The translations under genes were made by a program, and so were the position numbers. Below, piece by piece: positions 11,529-22,958 of a stretch of DNA of 64,000 nt. This stretch comes from Bradysia coprophila (taxonomy: Eukaryota > Arthropoda > Insecta > Diptera > Sciaridae). The stretch's first letter is position 1. Every line of letters starts with the position of its first letter. The stretch is taken from contig NC_050735.1 of the NCBI RefSeq assembly GCF_014529535.1, forward strand, positions 4,723,739-4,787,738. The letters run 5' to 3'. The notes under the pieces were generated by a model that worked only from the letters and a program-made list of their open reading frames with translations, ran no database searches and was not told the DNA's origin.

Positions 11529-11534
11529 AATAAA
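11529..11534 (+). terminator. poly(A) signal of ACADS
   Basis: AATAAA, 55 bp after the ACADS stop codon. Confidence 0.6.
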
Positions 11535-12146
11535 TTTTAAATCGAAACAAATCGAATTATTTTGTTAATTTATGTGTCTTCGCCCAGCCTCTGTTCTGTA
11601 CGGTAAAGCTAAAAACCTGAAAATTTTCTCGTGACTTTTTTGCCTTCCGATAAATGCTCACAATCTAAACGAGAAACAAATTATGAAGCAGACAAAACAA
11701 CGGCTTTAATTTCTCAATATATCAGAATCACAAATTCTGCGATGCCCTCCTAATAATTGAGACGATGATCAAGATTCAGGGACAGCACAAAAATTCAACC
11801 ATCCGGATGAACTGAGAGAAAATCTTTTTGGAAAAATCACAGTGCCACAAACTTTCAAAATAAAGTTCTCGGATTGACCGGTAGCATTTTCCGACGTTGC
11901 ATCTTAAAAGGCTCCCAATGGGTCAAATTCAGGTCATGTAAAATTAGCTCAATACGGCAATTTCAAGGTTTTGTGTCTTTTATATCCAGACAGGACGAAT
12001 TCACGTTAAACCTAATATCAAATCTGATATAATATTGCCTAAGTCTCTATCTAGCGATTGAGTTAGTTTTTAATGACCTGAATTGAACCTGTTCCGAGCC
12101 TTAGTTGCACTGTGAAGAAATACATTTCTCGTAGATTTGATTTTTA
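11535..12146. other. gene-free stretch
   Basis: No gene seen. Inverted words at about 11920-11950 (GGGTCAAATTCAGGTCAT) and 12058-12090 (ATGACCTGAATTGAACCTG) suggest a degraded inverted-repeat element. Confidence 0.35.
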
Positions 12147-13227
12147 GCCCCGTACGAAGTACGAAGGGGCTTATAGGATTACGATGCCGTGTGTAATTGA
12201 TGGAATTCGAAGCAGACGGTAAGGGCAAAGTGTTTGCCTATGTTCATAGATGACGAATCCGCAATAAAAATTTGGGCCGTCTGTCCGTCTGTCTGTCACA
12301 TCGATATCTTGAGTAAATCAAATCCGATTTCAAAATATTTTTTTCCTCTGAAAGATAGTCAAAATAGTGAGGCTAAGTTCGAAGATGGACATATTCGGGT
12401 CGGCCCTTCGTGAGTTAGGGCCACTTAAGTGATTTAAGGTCTTTTGGTGATATTTATGGCAAAATAAACGATGGACACGGCAAATGATAGGTATTGTCAA
12501 TACCAATCCAGGAAAAGGGCCTTAGAAGTGAAAAGCTACTAGGGCCCTATGTGTATTTTACATAGAACTCAAGTAAATTTAATCCGTTTTTCGTAATTTT
12601 TGTTTCATTTGGAAGGTAATCGAACGCCGAATAGAAAGTTGTTGAAAAAAAATTAAATTTGGGTCCTTGGACTAAGGCCACTACTAGGGCCCTATGTGTA
12701 TTTTACATTGAACTCGAGTAAATTTCATTCGTTTTTCGTAATTTTTGTGTCATTTGGAAGGGAATCAAAGGCCGAATAGAATGTTGTTGAAAAAAAATTA
12801 AATTTGGGTCCTCGGACTAAGGCCGCTACTAGGGCCCTATGTGTATTTTACATATAACTCGAGCAAATTTCATCCGTTTTTCGTATATTTTGTTTCATTT
12901 GGAAGGTAATCAAAAGCCGAATAGAATGTAATTGAAAAAAAAAAAAATTTGGATCCTCGGACTGAGGCCGATACTAGGCCCTATGTGTATTTATACTCAA
13001 TAAATTAAAATTTTAGGGCTATTTGAAATTTTTGTTTTATTTGAAAGGAACGTCGTACGGGGCTTCGTAATTACGCTATGCGCAATTTCTAAGATGTACA
13101 CATTACATAATAATTTTACTTTAACTACTTTAACCGGCGCATAGGCTTACGGTCAAAGTAGAGTGACAGACGCACTAGGGTCACGTACGCAATAGATATA
13201 CGGGTTTGTACGGGGCTCAGTCGCAGC
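12147..13227. mobile_element. unclassified repeat element with internal tandem units
   Basis: The left edge AGCCCCGTACGAAGTACGAA forms a small hairpin with GGGGC just after it. The inverted form GTACGGGGCT occurs at about 13034-13042 and again at 13217-13226, so either may be the right end. Inside are a pyrimidine/GTCC-rich patch (GTCCGTCTGTCTGTC) and about 3.5 tandem units of about 146 bp starting TACTAGGGCCCTATGTGT near 12538, 12684, 12830 and 12973. I see no reading frame and no clear target duplication. A Helitron-like or other non-autonomous DNA element is possible. Confidence 0.5.
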
Positions 13228-13646
13228 AAACGCTCCGACTGTTCTGATGGCTCGTTATATAAATCTTTAAGTCTTGGATAGTATCATGGAAAGAGAGTGT
13301 AAAATTGTATCTGAAAACGTTCGAAGTGTGCTGGAATATTTGGAGTGTGTAGGAACATTCGGAGTGTGCGGGAAAGTGGGACTAACCTGGAAGAATGATT
13401 TTTGTTTGAAAGAAAATAGAGTAAGGAATTTGTTCTTGTAGTATTCGTTCCGGTTCGTCAAACGAACCGCCTCCGAATTGAATTGAATTTTCATTTTTAC
13501 AAGTTGGCACACTGGCACTTTATTGCATTGGTACATTATACTCACTGAGAGCCAGTGCTTCCATCTACATAAAAAAAGTCAAATTATGCGAGCTAACCTA
13601 ATTCTTTAAGAAAAAAGAGATAAATTGCTTCAGACGGCAATATTCC

Positions 13647-13879
13647 CAAGGTTCTGAAAGAATAGGTTAAGACACTTCTGAGTTGATCACGAAGGCGGTG
13701 ACACAAAAAATTTGACAAATAGATGCTTTTTATTGAACAGACTCATTACAGATTGTTTGAAATGTCAACTTGATAAAAACTTTAATGTAATGATTGTGTT
13801 CAATAAAATGTATCTATTTATCAAAATGTGTGTGTCATCCGCATTCGTGGGTGTCTTAACCTGTTCTTTCAGAACCTTG
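13647..13879. mobile_element. MITE with about 29-bp terminal inverted repeats
   Basis: The left end CAAGGTTCTGAAAGAATAGG (continuing TTAAGACAC) is repeated inverted at 13851-13879 with only two or so differences. The subterminal words TTTTTATTGAACA and TGTTCAATAAAA are also inverted. It is 233 bp and non-coding. No target duplication was identified. Confidence 0.65.
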
Positions 13880-14866
13880 ATTTGAAAGCGACTTGAACAA
13901 AAAACCTTCTTTTGATTTCTATTCGAAAATGATGCATTATAAGAGCTATCAGAAACTTTGGACGACTCTTACCCCTGGAGGTCGGCTTCATATCCACACA
14001 TTGTCACATATAATTCTAGTCCAACGTGAATGTCACTCCTTTTAGTCAGGTCCCTTGTGTCAATCCGCTCGCTCTACGTTTTTGGAGCTTTTCAGTTATC
14101 ATAAAATATGAATGGGAATGAAAAGTTGTGGAACAAACTTTCTTTTTCGAAAATCTACTTTTTCAACGGAGCCATTGTTTCTGACACAAGGGCCTGGACT
14201 ATTTAATCAATTCTCATTCTTATGACTCGATGAGATTCCATAACTGTCTTCTATCAACTAAAATAGTCTACAAAATACACTCCAACCGGACAACATTGAT
14301 TCCTGGATTCCTCACAGTAAATTTAAAAAAAATAACTTTTTCCATTCAATTTTATAAAAGATTTTATTTTGCTAAATGTTATCATCACACACGCTCATTA
14401 TGTAAAATTCATTAAAAAATATCCGCGCTCTCTGTTATACCACATTATGTATACATGTCGTGCTTGAAATAAAGCACGAGCAGACGTTTCATTTCTTCTA
14501 ACTAAAAAACAATTTGATAAATTCCGAAGGTTCCGAAATTTCAGTCAATGTGGTTTACACCGTCACAGTAATGTAATGCCACAACTAAATTTACAAATTC
14601 AAAATTTTTAGGCGAGGTCGGTTTGGAACTTGGAACGAATGTCTGTCTATACAAGAGATAAATATTTTGAGCTGTACAGAAGTACTGAGCCTTCCGGATT
14701 TTCTAAGACATTGCAATTCGATGTTCCAACTTCTTCACATAAAAATTTGAACCAAAATCAAAATATAATTTCGATTCACTGTTTTAAGCCTAAGTTTCTA
14801 AATTAGAAAAATAAGAAAATAAAAGAAAAAAAAAACTTAGCAAAATTTACCTCCAACCACCACCAC
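13880..14866. other. gene-free stretch
   Basis: No gene or clear element seen. The words CTTGTGTCAATC near 14054 and TGACACAAGGGCC near 14182 are weakly inverted, perhaps an old element. Confidence 0.3.
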
Positions 14867-16026
14867 TTACTCCATTAATGTGTCCGAACTATCAAAGCTT
14901 AAACTATTCCATTTATCATCGTAGGCTGACGGTTGCATATCATCGGATATTTTCCGTTTATGCATACTGCTCCGTAGCTCACGCGAACAACTCGTTCCAT
15001 ATAGATTTAACGTACGCTGAACTTGTAAAATCGGTTCGTATTCGTACATTTGGTTCACATAATACCGATCCAGTTCAATGTTCGGATGAATTTGTTTAAC
15101 CAAATTGAAGGCAGTGCTGGAAGATATTAGACGGATTACTTTTTGGTTAGATGAAAGAGTGGATGAGGTAAGAGCGATTCGTTAGAGTGAGTGAAAAGCA
15201 CAAGCAACGAATTTTGTCAGATCATTTCAAATGAAACTCAGCAAGTTCCGACAATCAAAAACTTGTGGCTGTCGTAGTTTCTAAGGTACAGTTAAAGTAT
15301 AAAAGCAAACCAACTAAAGGTTTAATGTTCTGTCTGATCTTTACAGAACATGAGACAAGAATTTAAATTCTAGATTGTCGATACGAGTTTGATAATGCAA
15401 TAATGGAGACACGGTACTACTGAACTGCATTTTGATAAAATCACAGTCACCCAAAGACTGTTTTTTGGGAAAACACTTTCCCATATTTTCGTTAAATTTT
15501 CTCATATTTTCCCAAATTTTGTCAATTTTTTTTTTTTAGAAAAATTGTGGAAAATTATGGAAAACATTTCCCCAAAAAATAGTCCTTGCACTCAGCTAAA
15601 AATACCTTCCACCTACCTAAATTTCAAATTGTCCTTGTACATCAAAAACCCAACCACCACGGTAATGCATTTCTCATTGGTAATTCTATCCACAATCAAC
15701 ACTCTCCCGCCGTTTTTCAGTGCGCTGTCAATAAATCGAACACCCTTGTAGCAATTCGGAAGTACCGTTGTTAAATAGGAAGTTTCACCAAAATTCAAAT
15801 CCAATGTTTCGAAACCGTCCAGCGGTGATAAATGGTCGCGATCCAGTAACGACTGTGACACTGTTTTATTGTCACTGGATGCATTGCGATCGGTAGTGTG
15901 ACTGGTTTTGATGTGTTTATCGATGCGGATGATGTGTGTGAATCCATGTGTTCGCAATTTTTCGGTTGTCCATTTATCTTCGCATAGTGTGAGATAAATG
16001 CCAGGAAAAATCTGTTCCATTTCCAT
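14867..16026 (-). CDS. STYX: STYX-like pseudophosphatase
   Basis: Two coding exons on the minus strand, 15617-16026 and 14867-15116, joined in phase 2, give 219 aa; human STYX is 223 aa. Family order is clear: EQIFPGIYL, HGFTHIIRI, a variable loop, LDLNFGETSYL, FIDSALKNGGRVLIV, a helix, then STAFNLVKQIHPNIELDRYYV and YEYEPIL, and a Ser/Lys-rich tail with KRKISDD. In active dual-specificity phosphatases the loop after the VLV strand is HCxxGxSRS. Here it reads VDRITNEKC, lacking the Cys at that place and the Arg, so the protein should be catalytically dead. STYX acts as a pseudophosphatase that binds MAP kinases and F-box proteins. An acceptor site at 16048 and open frame up to 16047 suggest an upstream exon that I could not place, so the true start may lie further up. 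The intron holds a MITE. Confidence 0.75.
15450..15590. mobile_element. CAGGGACT-family MITE in STYX intron
   Basis: AAGACTGTTTTTTGGGAAAA near 15454 faces TTTCCCCAAAAAATAGTCCTT near 15570-15588. The inside is T-rich then A-rich with TTTTCCCA-like words. It matches elements at 26859, 31088 and probably 60691. Confidence 0.55.
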
Positions 16027-16677
16027 GATAAAATTATGATTGGTGAACTGCAACAGACAAATTGACTCGGTCAGTAAACATAAAAATTACGCAACAGTTT
16101 CAGTTCAGTTGTATATGGTTTGTTAGTAAACAGAAATGTTGGCGCTCATTTTCTTTTCCATCGTAAACACACCTGGTCGGAGTATCTTATACAATGCAAG
16201 TAGCGCGGCAAACAGTCAAAGTGTAGCACCAACTCAATCACAGGTGGAATCGATATTGTAAAACAAATTTATTGTCCGAAGTAGGACACAAAAACGTTCA
16301 GAATCAACAATTTTTAAAGAAATACAAATTTGGTGACGCTTTTGGCGGACGTAAGTCACATAACCTTTCTTTCAGTTTTGTCTAACACTTTTATACAGAT
16401 ATAATTTTCCAAAAAATTTTATTACCTCGGTTAATGTCCATGTGTGTGATTGAAGCGATTTATTTTACTTATTTGCCATTCGATTGATTTTAAATTATGA
16501 ATTTTTTGGGGACATCGGATATAGTGATAGCAATATTGAAAAATATTTTGACATTCTAAATCAAATCGATTACGATTATTTTTACGATGTCTGAGTTGTT
16601 TGAGCGATCCCAGTCAATATTTCCTCATGAGAAATTGTTTTCCTATGTTGGTAGTATGAATTGCGCAATGTTTAAAT

Positions 16678-16905
16678 CAAGGCTGTATACTTTGGGGAGG
16701 TCACGCAGACCGCCATTTTATTAGATACGCGGGAACACACCACTTCTGATGACTTTACATATACAAAAAATTCACCACATCATCCAGACGACGAGAATCA
16801 TCAGAGTAGGTGAATTTTTGTATGAAATCGGCCATTTTATCATCAACTGTGGTGTGTAACCCGCGTATCTGTATCTGCGTGACCTCCCCAAAGTATACAG
16901 CCTTG
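16678..16905. mobile_element. hAT-like MITE, CAAGGCTG family, copy 1
   Basis: The ends CAAGGCTGTATACTTTGGGG (continuing AGGTCACGCAGA) and the inverted CCAAAGTATACAGCCTTG make terminal repeats of over 30 bp. The 8-bp target duplication GTTTAAAT is at 16670-16677 and 16906-16913. A second copy lies at 23940-24158. The 228-bp inside is one long imperfect hairpin with no coding capacity. Confidence 0.88.
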
Positions 16906-16977
16906 GTTTAAATAGCAATTTTGCTATCACGTCAAAATGGGACGTTCTTCGCAAAAAATGTGGAGATGTGAAGCGAA

Positions 16978-17157
16978 AACGAGGTTGACAACACATGAAA
17001 ACCGAGGTTGACAACACATAAAAACCGAGGTTGACAACACATAACAACCGAGGTTGACAACACATAACAACCGAGGTTGACAACACATAACAACCGAGGT
17101 TGACAACACATGAAAACCGATGTTGACAACACATGAAAACCGAGGTTGACAACACAT
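16978..17157. repeat. 23-bp tandem array, about 8 units
   Basis: The unit CCGAGGTTGACAACACATAA plus three bases is repeated about eight times with few changes (CATGAAAA, CATAAAAA or CATAACAA variants). On the minus strand all reading frames stay open through most of the array, which is a by-product of the 23-bp period. Confidence 0.9.
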
Positions 17158-17175
17158 TTCGCGCAAAATAACTAT

Positions 17176-17332
17176 TTAGGCGTAAAACACACGAGCAATT
17201 TTGGATTGATGGGATCGAAAATTATTTGTGTTTTTCATTGTAAATTGATATTCACCACAGGCTAAACTATGGGAAACGCAGCATAATTGTCGATCCCACC
17301 AACACAAAATGGCTCGTGTGCTGGCGGCCTCA
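17176..17332. mobile_element. MITE, AACACACGA family, copy 2
   Basis: TAGGCGTAAAACACACGAGC at the left faces GCTCGTGTGCTGGCGGCCTC at the right, with subterminal GATCGAAAATTAT and ATAATTGTCGATC. The subterminal words match 8695-8850. No target duplication was found. Confidence 0.5.
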
Positions 17333-17712
17333 GATAGAAAAAATTTCATGTGCAGATGGCAGAGATTTTCCTATTGAATTCTTGAATTTTCCCATATTTT
17401 CCTTGACACGTAAAATGAACAACAAAGATCTCGCATAGCTTATTTTTGGAGTTTAATTCCTTAAAATTCTGTATTCTTTTTTATCAATTTCTCAAAAAAA
17501 AAGTCCCATGGAATAACAAACTTCGTTTGGTTCCAAAGGTTCCAAACAACATGTCCCTATTTAGTTATATATTTTTGGACGATACATTTCTCCAAATCCA
17601 TCATTTTTTTGGACAAATGTAAAAAAATGTAGAAGATACTATGGAAGACACAGCAAAGATGACACTCAAAAAATGAGCCATCATGGGTTCTTGCACAGCA
17701 GAGTAAAATAAA

Positions 17713-17867
17713 CCAGTCAGGAGCGCTTCTTTTTTGAAGCGTCAGTCAAATAAGGGACCTAGCACACTGTATGAAAATAAACTAAAATGACCATAAATTG
17801 AATAATTTTATTTGTAAAATATAAGGCTACTAGTCCCTAGTCAAATCAAGCGCTCCTGTCTAGTGAA
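17713..17867. mobile_element. possible MITE with GACAGGAGCGCTT ends
   Basis: CAGTCAGGAGCGCTTC at the left and AAGCGCTCCTGTCTAGTG at the right are inverted, about 155 bp apart. The family is unknown and there is no clear target duplication. Confidence 0.4.
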
Positions 17868-18283
17868 CCAGCTCTGCCGTGTCAGTAAACTCTGCCTTGG
17901 TCCATGGCAACGCACTGTCAGTGCTGTGTTCATGGTAAAAAACATGATTTAAAGAAGGTCTCAGCCGACTAAGACTTTGATACTTTCTGTCTATACAATT
18001 TTGTAAGAATTTTATGGATTTTTTAAGTATTTAATTCCAAAAATTGGCTAATAGGCTTGACTAGCAGAATTTTTATATACGACAAGTCGTCGCGTCGGTA
18101 CGATTTCAAGTATCAATCGTCAATGACATTTTGCAGACGGCTATTTAATATGTTAATCTGACGACAAAAATAAAATCTTTCCAAACCACTCTTTATATAG
18201 CAATAAAGAGATAATATGTTCAAACTAATGAAGTAGAAGATTTTATATCTCTGATGTCAACGCATGCTGATGTATATAAATAC

Positions 18284-18315
18284 CAAGGCTGTAAACCCCA
18301 AAGTTTACAACTTTG
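18284..18315. mobile_element. 32-bp micro-copy of CAAGGCTG MITE family
   Basis: CAAGGCTGTAAACCCC at the left and AAAGTTTACAACTTTG at the right are almost perfectly inverted with practically no loop. The flanks carry the direct repeat TATAAATAC at 18275-18283 and 18316-18324. The first 12 bases match the CAAGGCTGTRWACTTT ends of the elements at 16678 and 23940. It thus looks like an inserted element reduced to its two tips. Confidence 0.65.
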
Positions 18316-18549
18316 TATAAATACATGAAGCACACGAAATCTAGTACATTTCCTGAACACCAGACATAAAATTATACGAAAATTTCATCAATCCATGCAT
18401 AATTCTTAGAATAAAGGGAGTAAAAGATTCAACAGTTACATTGGTTATGCCCACATACTGTAAGGTCATCAAGTGCTTCGTTATATTTCTTTAAGTCTAA
18501 CAAATTTCAAAAAATACTTTATGTTTACACTTTCCGACCATGTCTGTCT

Positions 18550-20647
18550 TTACTGCTCATCACGATTCTTATCAGCTACTCTAACATCCAATTCCATTGT
18601 ATCTGTTAGCGGTTTTTCGAGCATTTCCGACAAAAACCATGAAAATATCGACGATAATACAGTCATAGAACTTAGAATTATGTACGGTAGAGCAGGTGAA
18701 ACTGTTAGGCAAATAAAAATTATTTGAATTTCTCGGGTCGGGTAGAATCAAAACGACTGGAAGTACCTGTCGCCAATGTGGCAAGCTGTGGAGAGAGAAC
18801 TCCTCCGAAATATCCAGCAAATACGGTTAAGCCTATACATGTGGCTCGTAGATTTGTAGGCGACGTTTCTAGAATCATTACTTTTAATCCACTCCAACCA
18901 GCGACTATAAAAAATCGACCACCAAGCGATAAAGCGATTACAATAATTGGACTGGATGAACCGTATGGATTTAGCATTAAAAGGAATACAATTGCTATCA
19001 TAAACGTTGTACCGCTAAACATAAAAATCATGAACGTTTTTCGCCTCCCCATACAGTTGGAGAAAAGCATAGACGCAGGACTTGCGACAAAATCCAGCAC
19101 ACCCATGTAGAAGACGTTCAGGTATTTATTGCCACCGAGATTTTTCGCATTGAACGAAACTCCGTAGAAGACAATCGCACACGTTACAACACAAAATGTT
19201 TCGATGATTAAGTTTCGTCGAAGCGTTTGATTTTTCATGATGGTTTTCATTGCCTTGAGGCCACTCAGTGCCGCCGTTTCTTGTTTCAAAATGACCGATT
19301 GCAGTTCTTTAATTTCGTCAAGGCGTGGTACTGGCTTTGAATTCCACTCAGCGATTTTTTCAAAAACTTTGTGTGCCTCGTCTGGACGATTTTTAACTAG
19401 AAGCCATCGCGGGCTCTCTAAGATGAAGCTTTAAAATTTGTAGGTGATTTTATAAGCTGTTAGCTTAATACTTGAACTGAAATCTCACCGATAGAAAGCA
19501 AGGAGGAACAAAGCTGGAATTGCTGTTGCAAATGTTAGAAGTCGCCAGCTTCCAATTAAACAAGCTAGAAGCGGCAATACCATTTCTGCAATAGGATAGA
19601 AGCTTAAGGCTCCGCATATATTTCTCCATGAAGGAACGAGAAACTCCGTTAGGTGTGATAAGTAAACGACAAATGTTGCTAAATTGAGAGAAAACAGTAT
19701 TTAAAAATTGAGCTGGGTGAACAATTGGATAACCAATCTGAGAGCTACTGTACCTCCGACACTAAATCCAGCAAAAAATCTAAATAAAAAAAATTAAACT
19801 TTCTGCATGGCAAGAACTAATAAATTAATGAGTTTGTTGGCCGAAGGGGAAACTACGCAAGCAAAGTCAGTCCCACCTAATTTCATTTACGTCTATTGAC
19901 GTACTAATTCATTCTATTGATCACCAATAGCAAATATCTCCTGTTCTAGTATTTGCTCACGTAGATTCCCCTTCGGTATTGGCAGAGGCAAAGTGCACTC
20001 TAAAGCCCCCACTTCGTTAGGGGCAAAAGCAATGCTTCTAAATTGTGGTTTTGGATGCTGGTATTTCCCACTCTGATAACATTTTTTTACCTAGCTACAG
20101 CATACGACCAAGGTCCAGATGCTAATGCTGGAGCCATTCCTAGCAAGCCCATTAAAAACGTCTGTATGATAAAGCATTTCTTCCGTCCGTATCTGAAATG
20201 AAAAAAATTAAGAACCGCGCTTTTATCCGCTCAAATACTCTCTCTCTCTCGTACGTATCTGAAAATATTGAGGAAACAAAAGCTCCGATCATCATTCCCG
20301 ACATTTGGAAACTGGTTATTGTATCAGTGACCCAGCTCATCGAGCACACTAGATTCCACTGGTGATATTGTAATTATTGTCCTTTTAGCTGTTCAATCTC
20401 GACTTCGACATGATCTACATTCTTACCTCTTGTACAATTGAAACGAATTCAAAATTTTCGGAATCGTCTGTGCAATTCAGAGCGTTGATGCAAGCGTCTG
20501 TTGAATTGTGTCTGATGGAACTGGTTGGACATAATAACGGAACGTTACTCGTCCCCGTAAATATCGGTGAAAGAACTATCAACGCAGTGGGAAATTGGGG
20601 AAATATCAGAGCCAATGACAACCATTTCTGATATTTGGAGTATCCAC
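18550..20647 (-). CDS. SLC22-type organic cation/carnitine transporter, first exon not found
   Basis: Seven exons on the minus strand: 20427-20647, 20255-20358, 20091-20192, 19754-19779 (a 26-nt microexon), 19489-19678, 18767-19428 and 18550-18701; every junction keeps phase. About 485 residues are covered. Features in order: KYQKWLSLAL with the first membrane helix, a Cys-rich outer loop with NxT/NxS-like sites, WNLVCSM, the cytoplasmic SDTYGRKK motif, FFAGFSVGATFVVYLSHLTEF, FILESPRWLL, several helices, ETSPTNLRATCIG, and the tail LSEMLEKPLTDTMEL, which corresponds to the LPET...LPDT end of the family. These are plasma-membrane major facilitator proteins that carry organic cations, anions or carnitine; the substrate cannot be told. 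The exon upstream of 20647 (expected to code the start Met) was not identified. Confidence 0.82.
19841..19976. mobile_element. inverted-repeat element in SLC22 intron
   Basis: CCGAAGGGGAAACTACGCAA at 19841 faces ACGTAGATTCCCCTTCGG ending at 19976, with 25-bp arms carrying few differences. TTGG occurs on both sides near the ends. It fills most of the long intron between the microexon and exon 20091-20192. Confidence 0.5.
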
Positions 20648-21448
20648 CTGGAATTTGAACATTGAGATGAAATAACGTAACTCTTCTGAGAGATAACTGT
20701 TTTGCAGAACAGTAGAAGACAACGTTCATTCAATAAAATGTTATCATTGTGGTCCAGAGCTTTTGGTAATTTATCTAAAATTAATTCGCTGCAAGTTACA
20801 GTCTCATACACATCTCAAAAGTGAGGATAACACAGCGTTGAATCATCTCCCATTGATGATATTCTCACTATAACAAAGCTTTGGGTTCAAATACATAAGC
20901 TGCAGTAAGTTAAAAACGTTTGCGAAAAAAAAACAGAGTACAATCTAAGGCCTAGATTAGGAAATAACAAGAATCGAAAAATATTTGGCATTTTTAAGAC
21001 TCTTGTAAAACAGAAAGTGTATGTATCGTGACTATTGATGTGAAGTTGATGACTTAAAGCCCGAATTGATAACTAATTTAAAATCTATTCAGTTAAGGGA
21101 CCTGACTTTCATTTCCACTCAGTTCCACGGGACTAGAAGGCAGACATATTGTCATGTTACGTGAAGTCGTAAAATGTTTTCATTGTAGGTGGTGTAGCTT
21201 TGAAGTCTGCTCGATGTGCTCGTGTCATATTTAAAAAATATTTATAACAATAGTGCAGTCACAACTAGTCGTAGAACATTCAAAGAGCAATGGAGCAATG
21301 GCAAACCCCTTCTTCAGATGAAAGTATTCAAATGAATTAGTTTCAAAATAGTTGCTGGTTCATGAATTAAATTCATTGAATTTGTAATCGGAAATTTAAT
21401 ACAAATTAGCATACGTAAACATTGCTTATATCCAATACGAACGCTTAA

Positions 21449-21987
21449 GAGTCAATTCGCCAAAACGTCGAACAGCTTATATGGAATCGGCATTCAAGCC
21501 GACAGCGATCCAATCGAGCTATGGTTCAAATGAATCATCGTTCAATTCTGAGAATATCGTAGAACAACTTTTTTCCCGAAATTTTTTTGTTGGGTTGTCA
21601 TGCCCTTTAGAAAAAAATTTTCCGAAGTGGTCGCGAAAATCGTTTTTTATCAATTACTCCCACATGCAAAAAGTGAATAATGTCAAATTGTGCACGTTTA
21701 AGAAGGTCAATGAGCTGAATATTATTGACCAACAAACGCCGATGTTCGGCCCATCCAGCCGCCACAACAAGTGAAAAACCTCGAGGAAACAGAAATTTTT
21801 GAAGGGCTCTGTGCAGCTAGAGCTTGAAGTAAGCTACAAAACTCCGGGTTATTGCTACTAACTTTCCCAGCCGCCCAGAGCCCTTCAAAAATTTCTGTTT
21901 TCTCAAAGTTTTTCACTTGTTGCGGCGGCTCGATTGGATCGCCGTCGGCTTGAATTCGGACTGTTCGAAGTTTTGGCGAATTCACTC
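21449..21987. mobile_element. long foldback element with TTAA flanks
   Basis: TTAA at 21445-21448 and 21988-21991 flank inverted ends (GAGTCAATTCGCCAAAACGT and its partner). The arms continue inwards through CAAGCCGACAGCGATCCAAT, then after about 230 bp of extra sequence in the left arm through CAACAAGTGAAAAACCT and GAAATTTTTGAAGGGCTCTG to a central loop. The TTAA duplication recalls piggyBac, but the end sequence is not the usual one. The extra piece at about 21530-21755 is probably a nested insertion or a part lost from the right arm. Confidence 0.6.
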
Positions 21988-22151
21988 TTAATTATCATTT
22001 ATTATCACTTCTTGTTCACTAAAATACCGACTGAATACACAAAAACTTTTTTTTTATTAATTGCCGACACCGTATGTAAATTCACAATACTTGTGGTTTA
22101 AGATTAGGTCTTTTACGAGTAGGTATCAATAGGCTGAAGATTTAAATATAC

Positions 22152-22866
22152 CTAAATCTTGTAGCACATCTTCCACTTTGGTGTAACCCATTTTCCAATT
22201 ATTTACGCTGATCTTATAATTTCGTTTTATGTTTAGTAACGTAACTTTCCGTATGCAAAAAAAAATTTGGAAGCCGTTGCTCGCTTATTCAACAACTAAT
22301 AACGAGTGTTGCATGTACCAACTACATACCATTCAAGTTTACAAAGTCACAAAAAACGTGAGTATAGTATAGTAGAATGTTGTTGACCGAATGACCGATT
22401 TTTGATTTTTTCATAGTGAAGTACACAAATGTACACAAAAGTCACGTTCATGAGAACACTTTTTCAGAGATAGACGCGGAAATTCCGATGCGGAATTTGT
22501 TTTTTTTTTTACATAAAATGGCATTAGTTGTTTTCCTAACGCATGGAATCGAATTCGCTAAGCCTTTTAGCATAAGTTAGGACCAACGTTTTTCCTAAAC
22601 GAAGAGGGAAATAAGCGACGAAGTGGCGGTATTTCAACACTAGTTAGGAAAACATATTTTGTTGACATCGTACATCATTTTGATGTAACGCTTACCTCGA
22701 CTATTTTTTTCGCCTGACTGATTTGATATTGAATATGAACGCAAGACGTAATTAATTTTTCTTTGGTTAGCATAGTCAAATCATCATACTGATTCCAGTT
22801 TATTTCATCTGTATCAAAACGGATATTTTTTTTTGCATCTGAAGATGCTCGCAGAGATTCGATCAT
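22152..22866 (-). CDS. hypothetical two-exon gene fragment
   Basis: Exon 22696-22866 opens with ATG and codes 57 residues (with NWNQYDDLTMLTKEKLI and HIQYQISQAKKIVE) up to a good donor GTAAGC. A second short exon, 22152-22212, could follow in phase 0 (ISVNNWKMGYTKVEDVLQDL) and ends at donor GTATAT. I do not recognise the protein and found no later exons. It may be a real gene broken up by the repeats nearby or a relic. Confidence 0.3.
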
Positions 22867-22958
22867 TTCGTAATGAAAGTCACCATTATCAGATTTTTCA
22901 AAATCATCGCAATCGAGTTTATACAGTCGGAGAAATATAAATGTTTTATTGTGGATAA

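Noticed and set aside
16971-17160. Possible CRISPR-like array of 23-bp repeats
   Set aside because: The units are contiguous without variable spacers; it is a simple tandem repeat in an animal genome.
16772-17166. Long open minus-strand frames made of CVVNLGF/MCCQPRF-like repeats
   Set aside because: They are by-products of the 23-bp tandem array, since all three frames stay open in the same way.
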